Shown: in pieces, positions 13,692 to 18,364 of the stretch
Position numbering within the stretch: position 1 is the stretch's first letter
Layout: each line of letters opens with the position of its first letter
From: an uncultured bacterium
GTDB lineage: Bacteria; Verrucomicrobiota; Kiritimatiellia; RFP12; UBA1067
DNA length: 18,364 nt
Reading direction: 5' to 3'
NCBI GenBank assembly: GCA_900547945.1
Contig: URIT01000058.1
Span: 1 to 18,364, forward strand
Notes under the pieces: model-generated
Database searches by the model: none
Seen by the model: only the letters and a program-made list of their open reading frames with translations
Told to the model about the DNA's origin: nothing
Made by a program: the position numbers and the translations under genes

Positions 13692-13988
13692 ATGAAATGT
13701 CCAAAATGTGGGAGAGAGGTACCTGATGGGCGTCGAGGCGCCGGTGTCTGTGCATGCGGTTCCGACTCATGTGCATGTGGTTCCGGGGCCTGTGCATGCG
13801 AGTCTGAATCAAAACAGGACGAGCCCCTTACCAAACAGGAAATGATGCTGTTGAAGGTCGAACGCTTCTACGATGCCCATGAACTATTGGTACGAGTCCT
13901 TATGTATTGTAGTGCCGCAGCCTTTCTCGCCTTGACCTTCCTGGTGTTTTGGAAGGGAACGCGGTTTGTCATGCGGTATTTTGAATAG
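13692..13988 (+). CDS. Cys-rich zinc-ribbon protein with C-terminal TM (98 aa)
   Basis: The N-terminus MKCPKCGREVPDG is the first half of a zinc ribbon (C3, C6). Instead of a normal second half, a tandem heptapeptide follows, CACGSDS-CACGSGA-CACESES, giving six more Cys at 20, 22, 27, 29, 34 and 36. A charged linker (~40-62) leads to a TM helix (~66-90, VLMYCSAAAFLALTFLVFW) and a short basic tail. AGGAAAG just upstream of ATG 13692 is a fair ribosome binding site. The eight Cys could bind more than one metal ion; which metal is not known. The ribbon plus TM echoes the larger zinc proteins in the operon. Confidence 0.7.
   Translation: MKCPKCGREVPDGRRGAGVCACGSDSCACGSGACACESESKQDEPLTKQEMMLLKVERFYDAHELLVRVLMYCSAAAFLALTFLVFWKGTRFVMRYFE
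13749..13811 (+). repeat. 3 x 21-bp in-frame tandem repeat
   Basis: Units of 21 bp begin TGTGCATGC or TGTGCATGT at 13749, 13770 and 13791 and encode the seven-residue Cys repeats of the surrounding gene. Copy number change would keep the frame. Confidence 0.75.
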
Positions 13989-14049
13989 GCGGTGTGGTTG
14001 CCGTCCCCATTGCCAGTGAAAACAAAAAACGGAGAAAACAAAGAACGAA

Positions 14050-14358
14050 ATGGATTTTGAGAATTGGCTGTTACAGCGTTTCGGGGAACAGAGTTCTGTG
14101 GGGGATGCCATTACACGGTGTAGGGGAATTGAGACGGCCTTTGGTATCGATCTCGAGAAGGTCAACCTTGAGACGATTGGATATCTTCTGACGTATTCAA
14201 AGGAGGACGAAAGGATGAATCGCCCACTTCCTCCTGGCCTACAAATAAATGGAAAGGTGTATGAGGGGATGAGTTCGTACAAGAATGCCATAAAACGGTA
14301 CTGGGCGTTTCGTAACGGGCAGAACTCCAATGTCGACATGCACAAGCTCAAATTCTAG
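14050..14358 (+). CDS. Stand-alone copy of the operon's N-terminal domain (102 aa)
   Basis: The sequence resembles residues ~5-100 of the first operon protein (8648-9691). Shared features in order are F-x2-W near the start, R-x2-CR-x-IE, an LxTY(T/S)-x-(E/D)DER core followed by P, and a terminal (S/T)YK-x-(A/S)I-x2-Y-x2-FR. The role of this domain is not known to me. The small size and lack of TM suggest a soluble partner or antagonist that could compete for the same ligand as the full-length protein (inference). It is the last gene of the operon; the ribosome binding site is weak (GGAG 15 nt before ATG 14050). A strong terminator follows about 70 nt downstream. Confidence 0.65.
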   Translation: MDFENWLLQRFGEQSSVGDAITRCRGIETAFGIDLEKVNLETIGYLLTYSKEDERMNRPLPPGLQINGKVYEGMSSYKNAIKRYWAFRNGQNSNVDMHKLKF

Positions 14359-14429
14359 TCAGTGCGATTGAAAGGCGATTGAATCGCGGGAAATCGTGAA
14401 ACGGTTGGTTTCGGCTCGTGGGCGGGGGG

Positions 14430-14468
14430 ATTTCCAGAATCAGGTCTGACCTGATTCTGGAAATTTTT
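14430..14468. terminator. Strong terminator ending the nine-gene operon
   Basis: TTTCCAGAATCAGGTC (14431-14446) and its exact reverse complement (14448-14463) form a 16-17-bp stem with a minimal loop, followed by TTTTT. It closes the operon that starts at 8648. Confidence 0.85.
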
Positions 14469-14509
14469 ACAGTACGTTGTGGGCGTCGCCCGTACGTGGA
14501 GGGTACAGC

Positions 14510-14537
14510 GGACACAATAAATTGCGTCCCTCCCATG
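14510..14537 (+). repeat. REP-like hairpin element + CTCCCATG
   Basis: GGACACAAT (14510-14518) pairs with ATTGCGTCC (14521-14529) with one mismatch, followed by CTCCCATG. The stem sequence differs from the GC-rich members but the layout and tail are the same. Confidence 0.6.
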
Positions 14538-14574
14538 GGAGGCGATTTACGGAGGGCGGGATCTTGGTGAAATC

Positions 14575-14583
14575 TGCTATACT
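14575..14583 (+). promoter_or_regulatory. Extended -10 promoter before the sigma factor gene
   Basis: TGC-TATACT is an extended -10 box (TATACT is 5 of 6 to consensus) about 40 nt upstream of ATG 14624. No well-spaced -35 is seen, as is common for extended -10 promoters. Confidence 0.4.
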
Positions 14584-14623
14584 GTTCCTGCTCATACAGG
14601 AAGTCAGATTGCCACCAACAACT

Positions 14624-15241
14624 ATGCCCTCCAAGTTCCCCGAGACATCCGCACGGCTCATCGCCGCCATCGGTTCCAGTCCGCAGTCGCCCCGCTGGCA
14701 CGAGTTCATCGCCCGCTACTCGCCCGCCCTGCGCGCCTTCGCTGCGCGCCGCTTCCCCACGCTCGACGCGGACGACCTCCTGCAGGAGACGTTCCTCGTC
14801 CTCGTCCGGCGTCTGCCCGACTACGTCTACGCCCCCGACGCCAAGGGCGCCTTCCACTGCTACCTCGTCGGCATCCTCCGCTGCATCGCCCTCAAGACCC
14901 TGGCGCGGCGCATGCGCGAACAGGCCCGTCTCGAAGATGCCGGAGAGGACATCCTCCACCCGTCTCCCGATGACGCTGACGACGCTTCATGGCGACAGGC
15001 CGCCTACGAAATCGCCCTGCGGCAGTTCCTGGCCGATCCGCGCGTCTTCGGCCAGACGAAGGAGGTCTTTCTGCGCGTCGCCGTGAAGGGCGAACCGCCA
15101 ATCTGCGTTGCCCGGGACTACGGTCTCGCGTGCAACGCGGTCAACCAGATCAAGGCCCGCACGCTCACCCGTCTGCGCACGCTTGTGCAGACGCTCGCGC
15201 GGCGCGACGACCTCCCCTCCCTTGGAGACTGTGCCCCATGA
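14624..15241 (+). CDS. ECF-type sigma-70 family RNA polymerase sigma factor
   Basis: The 205-aa product has two sigma regions. Region 2 is at ~24-95 (RWHEFIARYSPALRAFAARRF, then LDADDLLQETFLVLVRRLPDY, the core-binding and -10-recognition part). Region 4 is at ~130-190 (YEIALRQFL, VFLRVAVKGEPPICVARDYGL, NQIKARTLTRLR, the -35-binding helix-turn-helix). No region 1 or 3 is present, as in ECF factors. The start ATG 14624 places region 2 at the usual distance; longer frames upstream run through the terminator and hairpin repeat. Its stop overlaps the start of the kinase gene (ATGA), so the two are translationally coupled. The pairing of an ECF sigma with a Ser/Thr kinase is known from Planctomycetes and relatives, where phosphorylation is proposed to control the sigma factor. 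Confidence 0.88.
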   Translation: MPSKFPETSARLIAAIGSSPQSPRWHEFIARYSPALRAFAARRFPTLDADDLLQETFLVLVRRLPDYVYAPDAKGAFHCYLVGILRCIALKTLARRMREQARLEDAGEDILHPSPDDADDASWRQAAYEIALRQFLADPRVFGQTKEVFLRVAVKGEPPICVARDYGLACNAVNQIKARTLTRLRTLVQTLARRDDLPSLGDCAP

Positions 15242-16281
15242 CACTTGACGAATTCACCCAATGGCTCGCCCGCTCGGGCGCCGCGTGCATCGCGGACAAC
15301 GCCCCGCACCTTCTCGCTGCCGACGATGTCCTCGGTGCCTGGCGCGTCGTCGCCTACCTCGCGCGCGGCGGTTCGGCCGAGGTCTACCGCGTCGTGCGCC
15401 CCGCCGACGGCCAGGTCGGCGCGCTCAAGATCGCCCGCCATCCGGAGAACCCGGAATGCACGGCCCGCTTCGCGCGCGAGGCCGAGTTGCTGCAGCGCCT
15501 GGCGGGCGATGGCTTTCCGCACCTGCTCGACCAGGGCGCCCACGACCGCCGCCCCTGGATCGTCCTCGATCTCCTCCGCCCCTTCACGCTGCCGCGCACG
15601 GACAAGGCCGTGGCCGCCTGCGCCATCGAAGTCGCGCGCGCCCTCGACCGCCTCCACCGCGAGGGCTATGTCCATCGCGACGTCAAGCCGACAAACCTCC
15701 TCACCCGCGACGGCACGACGCCGATCCTCGTCGATCTCGGCTTCGCGAAGACGTTCTCCGACGAACCCGCCGCACCGACCGTCATCGACTCCGTCTCCAT
15801 CGAGCAGACGCACTACCGTGGCGTCGGGACGCCCGGCTATGCCGCGCCGGAGCAGTTCATGGACCGCGCCGTCTCCCCCGCGACGGACATCCACGCGCTC
15901 GGCGTGCTGCTCGACGCCTGTTTCCGGGGGAACCCGCCGCGCTGTTGGCAGGCGATCATCCGCCGCTGCACGTCCTCGCTTCCGCGCCAGCGCTACGATT
16001 CGATGGCGGCTTTCGTCCGCGCTGTCGAGACGCGCCACGTGGTCCGCCGTCGCTGGTGCCTCGCCGGGGCCGCCGCCGCGCTCCTGCTCGTCGGTGCGCT
16101 TGCCTACGAGGGGGTCGTCTTCGCCGTTGAACGGTACGAGGACATTAAAAGCCGTGTCTTCGTGCGGGCGGACGCCGCGCCGGGAGGCGATGGCACGGCG
16201 GAACGACCCTTCAATTCGATTTCAAACGCCCTCGCCGCCGTTCCCTGGTTCGGTACCGTCCATGTCGGCCCCGGGCGCTAA
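15238..16281 (+). CDS. Transmembrane Ser/Thr protein kinase (truncated by in-frame TAA)
   Basis: The 347-aa product is a Hanks-type kinase. Motifs in order: glycine loop LARGGSAEVYRV (41-52), ATP-binding ALKIA (K64), HRDVKPTNLL (catalytic D148, K150, N153), DLG in place of DFG (D166) and GTPGYAAPEQF (198-207). All key residues are present, so it is probably active. A basic stretch (RHVVRRRW) and a TM helix (~274-296) follow, then FVRADAAPGGDGTAERPFNS, the typical opening of a parallel beta-helix exodomain. The frame stops at TAA 16279-16281 after VHVGPGR, but the same frame continues as a clear beta-helix to 17076. The protein thus seems to be an intended kinase-TM-sensor fusion cut by one codon. 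It overlaps the sigma factor gene by four bases. Confidence 0.87.
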   Translation: MTLDEFTQWLARSGAACIADNAPHLLAADDVLGAWRVVAYLARGGSAEVYRVVRPADGQVGALKIARHPENPECTARFAREAELLQRLAGDGFPHLLDQGAHDRRPWIVLDLLRPFTLPRTDKAVAACAIEVARALDRLHREGYVHRDVKPTNLLTRDGTTPILVDLGFAKTFSDEPAAPTVIDSVSIEQTHYRGVGTPGYAAPEQFMDRAVSPATDIHALGVLLDACFRGNPPRCWQAIIRRCTSSLPRQRYDSMAAFVRAVETRHVVRRRWCLAGAAAALLLVGALAYEGVVFAVERYEDIKSRVFVRADAAPGGDGTAERPFNSISNALAAVPWFGTVHVGPGR

Positions 16282-17076
16282 CGGGAATGCCCCATCGTCG
16301 AGAAATGCCTCACACTCGTCGCCGACGAGGGGCCGGAGAAGACGATTCTCGACGGCAGCGGCGAGAAAACGTCCGTTGTCACGTTCAGGAGCGGCGCCAC
16401 CGGCTCCCTGTTGGACGGCTTCACCGTCACGGGCGGACTGGGGACGTTTATGCCCGGCTCGGAGAAGGACTCGACGGATTATGACTTCGTGGGTGGGGGT
16501 GTTTTCTGCAGTGTTGCGACCACAATCCGGGACTGCCATATCGTGGGAAACGGACGACGGCGCATCAGGGAGGGCGAACCCGATCCCAAGAGACTCGGCT
16601 ACAGCATAAATACAGACGAAAGAACAACATCAGGCGGGGGCCTCTACGTCTACAGCAACCAGGAAAGAGACGGAACTAACCGCATGGAGGTGACGGTTAG
16701 CGTCCAGAACTGCACGATTTCCAACAACTTCGCTTGGGCCGTGGGCGGAGGTGTGGTGGTAAGCGGTCGGAACGTTGCCCTGTTCCTGAACGCCAGCTCT
16801 GTCGTCGACAATGCCTCCGATGGATTCGTCGGCGGTCGTTTGGGCGGTCTCGCCCTTCAAGATCATGCGTATGCCGAAGTGAACGCCTGCACATTCGCCC
16901 GTAACGAGGGTCAGCAGATTGGTGCCCCCGGTGGTGTCGATGCGGAAGGTACACGCCTCGCCGTCGCGAAGTCGCGCATAGAAGGTGGTCTTCGACGGGG
17001 AAATCTCTATCGGATCATCAGTGCCGATGCCGCGAGCCTACGCAATTTCAAGGCATTTGCGCCTCCAGGGCCTTAA
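16282..17076 (+). pseudogene. Beta-helix exodomain cut off from the kinase by a nonsense codon
   Basis: This 264-codon continuation is in the same frame as the kinase. It reads RECPIVEKCLTLVADEG, then TILDGSGE, LLDGFTVTGG, VGGGVFCS, IRDCHIVGN, GGGLYVYSN, VQNCTISNN and WAVGGGVVVSG: repeated GGG(V/L) and C-x-I-x-N turns of a right-handed parallel beta-helix. The kinase part ends mid-motif (HVGPGR) and this part begins mid-motif (REC), so restoring one sense codon (for example TAC, Tyr, giving GRYREC) would rebuild a normal repeat. There is no ribosome binding site or good start near 16282, so separate translation is unlikely. Other possibilities are stop-codon readthrough, a recent mutation or a sequencing error. 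It ends at TAA 17074-17076, overlapping the convergent Sel1 gene by 29 bp. Confidence 0.75.
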
Positions 17077-17728
17077 TGCATTTCTGACTTATCTGATAGG
17101 GTGCATCGTTCGTGGCGCTTGGAAACGATGCCGAAGATTCTACTCTGGATACAATCTGGCGGTAGAGCGCCAGCGCCTGAGTCCGATCGACGGGAACGCC
17201 GACGCCTTTTTCGTAGTTCCGCGCAAGGCCCAACGTTCCCCAGGGATTCCCCAGTTCGTGCGCAAAGCGGTACCAGGTGATGCTGGCGACCCCGTTCGTC
17301 GGCACCTTCGTACTGTCCCGGTACGTCGCCCCGAGTTGGCACATGGCGGGTTCATCTCCCAGCTCGGCGGCTCTGAGCAGGAGCCACGTCGCCTTCATTT
17401 GGTTTCCGTACGTGTGTTGGTAATGGAAACCGATTCGCGACAGCCACTTGCGCTTATCCGTACCGATGTGGTTCACGCAGTTTGAACCACGCGAGAAGTC
17501 AATGCCCATCGACCGCACGTAGGCGTCCATCTCCGCTTCGGTCTTTAACACGATGTCTCGTGGTATGCTGAAGTTTCTGTACCGGCGGCACGCTTCGTCG
17601 CCTCGCCTTCGGATTTCCGCTCGTTCCCGCATGACGTGTACGCAGCGGCGAACACCGAGCCCCGCACCCGCCAACACGGCCAGCACCACGGCCGCCGTCC
17701 AAAAGAAGATATGCCTTGAACGATTCAT
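17048..17728 (-). CDS. Sel1-repeat protein with N-terminal membrane anchor
   Basis: The 226-aa product has an N-terminal hydrophobic segment (FFWTAAVVLAVLAGAGLG, ~9-26) after a basic start, indicating a signal anchor. A charged helix and an unassigned region follow, then Sel1-like (TPR-type) repeats at ~110-200 (WLLLRAAELGDEPAMCQLGA, WYRFAHELGNPWGTLGLARN, YEKGVGVPVDRTQALALYRQ). Such repeats form helical scaffolds for protein contacts, often in the periplasm. I chose ATG 17728 rather than 17746, since the extra six residues precede the anchor without support. A TATACT box lies just upstream on the minus strand, so the message may be almost leaderless. The 3' end overlaps the beta-helix frame on the other strand. 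Confidence 0.75.
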   Translation of the reverse strand: MNRSRHIFFWTAAVVLAVLAGAGLGVRRCVHVMRERAEIRRRGDEACRRYRNFSIPRDIVLKTEAEMDAYVRSMGIDFSRGSNCVNHIGTDKRKWLSRIGFHYQHTYGNQMKATWLLLRAAELGDEPAMCQLGATYRDSTKVPTNGVASITWYRFAHELGNPWGTLGLARNYEKGVGVPVDRTQALALYRQIVSRVESSASFPSATNDAPYQISQKCIKALEAQMP

Positions 17729-18041
17729 GTGACCTGAGTATACCATAATTCAGTTCGATCAGTTTGATGGGGGCGTCTCCCTCCAATGGCACACCCTTAT
17801 TCCGATTTTCGGGACGGTTTATCCCGATTTCCCGTCCGACCCCAATAAACGCGGGGAGGGGGGGCTGCGGAGGCCGCAACGTCAGCAAAGGCCTTGCGAA
17901 CGTTGTGTCCTTTGCGACCCACAATATCTGATTGCCGAGGCGATGACGCTTTCGGAGATGGCGGTTCTGGCAATAGACGAGATCTTATTACGCACTGAAA
18001 TCTCAGGCAGAGGGGAGGAGGGGGCTCGGCGCAGGGCGTCC
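17729..18041. other. Intergenic stretch without a supported gene
   Basis: Contains a TGCGG/CCGCA hairpin near 17867 and G/C-rich low-complexity tracts. Short frames exist on the minus strand but have no ribosome binding site or recognisable protein features. The 71-bp array begins immediately after. Confidence 0.5.
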
Positions 18042-18364
18042 GAACGGGCCCGGCGCGGGTACGGCCGCGACAAGCGCGGCCCTCCCGCATGATACCGCGC
18101 GACTTCACTTCGGAACGGGCCCGGCGTGGGTACGGTCGCGACAAGCGCGGCCCTCCCGCATGACGCCGCGCGACTTCACTTCGGAACGGGGCCCGGCGCG
18201 GGTACGGCCGCGACAAGCGCGGCCCTCCCGCATGACGCCGCGCGACTTCACTTCGGAACGGGCCCGGCGTGGGTGCGGCCGCGACAAGCGCGGCCCTCCC
18301 GCATGACGTCGCGCGACTTCACTTCGGAACGGGGCCCGGCGCGGGTACGGCCGCGACAAGCGCG
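18042..18364. repeat. 71-bp tandem repeat array built from the REP-like hairpin
   Basis: Units start with GAACGGG at 18042, 18113, 18184, 18256 and 18327, a period of 71-72 bp, and the array continues past the window end. Each unit has GGYCGCG-ACAAG-CGCGGCC (a 7-bp hairpin), then CTCCCGCATGA, a CGCGCGACTTCACTTCGG segment and a GGGCCCGGCG block. The hairpin with CTCCC tail is the dispersed element; the TTCACTTCGGAAC part resembles half of the 32-bp palindrome. Units are 90% or more alike, with a few substitutions and one inserted G. Since 71 is not a multiple of 3, the array cannot encode an in-frame repeat protein. Confidence 0.85.

Noticed and set aside
18105..18359. Repeat protein on the minus strand of the right-end array
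   Set aside because: The period of 71 bp shifts the frame at every unit, so the apparent repeats are different-frame readings of one hairpin element.
18042..18364. CRISPR array
   Set aside because: The 71-bp units are alike over their whole length, with no unique spacers, and there are no cas genes in the window.

Overview
The window is a high-GC bacterial chromosome segment with dispersed hairpin repeats. An ECF sigma factor is coupled to a Ser/Thr kinase carrying a beta-helix exodomain, next to a HydG-like radical SAM enzyme, an LRR protein and a Sel1 protein. This mix suggests an anaerobic member of the PVC group (Lentisphaerota, Kiritimatiellota or Verrucomicrobiota). No rRNA or other phylogenetic marker is present, so that placement is inference.

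Layout. (1) 1-4950 is a conventional region: the 3' part of an LRR gene, a Crp/Fnr regulator on the minus strand, then a HydG-like radical SAM gene and an M20 dipeptidase gene in tandem. (2) 4977-8620 is repeat-rich. A module made of an intrinsic terminator, an unknown 117-codon gene, an inverted hairpin repeat and a 32-bp palindrome occurs twice, flanking an ADP-ribosylglycohydrolase gene. A second conserved unit (palindrome, promoter-like boxes, 97-nt nested RNA fold) lies upstream of the glycohydrolase gene and again upstream of the next operon. (3) 8648-14358 holds nine tightly packed same-strand genes of locally lower GC that end at a strong terminator. They encode an unknown 347-aa protein, two membrane-anchored coiled-coil proteins, a two-TM protein, a 14-unit CXXC zinc protein with a C-terminal TM, a small membrane peptide, a double zinc-ribbon protein with an acidic tail, a Cys-rich TM protein and a small protein resembling the N-terminal domain of the first gene. 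I do not recognise this set; it is the best candidate for an undescribed system. (4) 14624-17076 encodes an ECF sigma factor overlapping a transmembrane Ser/Thr kinase. The kinase's beta-helix exodomain is separated from it by one in-frame TAA. (5) A convergent Sel1-repeat gene follows, then a 71-bp tandem array running off the window.

The shared palindrome-promoter-leader suggests that the glycohydrolase gene and the nine-gene operon are under one regulatory scheme or were spread by one kind of element. The nine proteins mostly look membrane-linked and zinc-binding, consistent with a membrane-associated assembly; no enzymatic domain was recognised among them, so its job is unknown. All product calls come from reading motifs; no database search was run.
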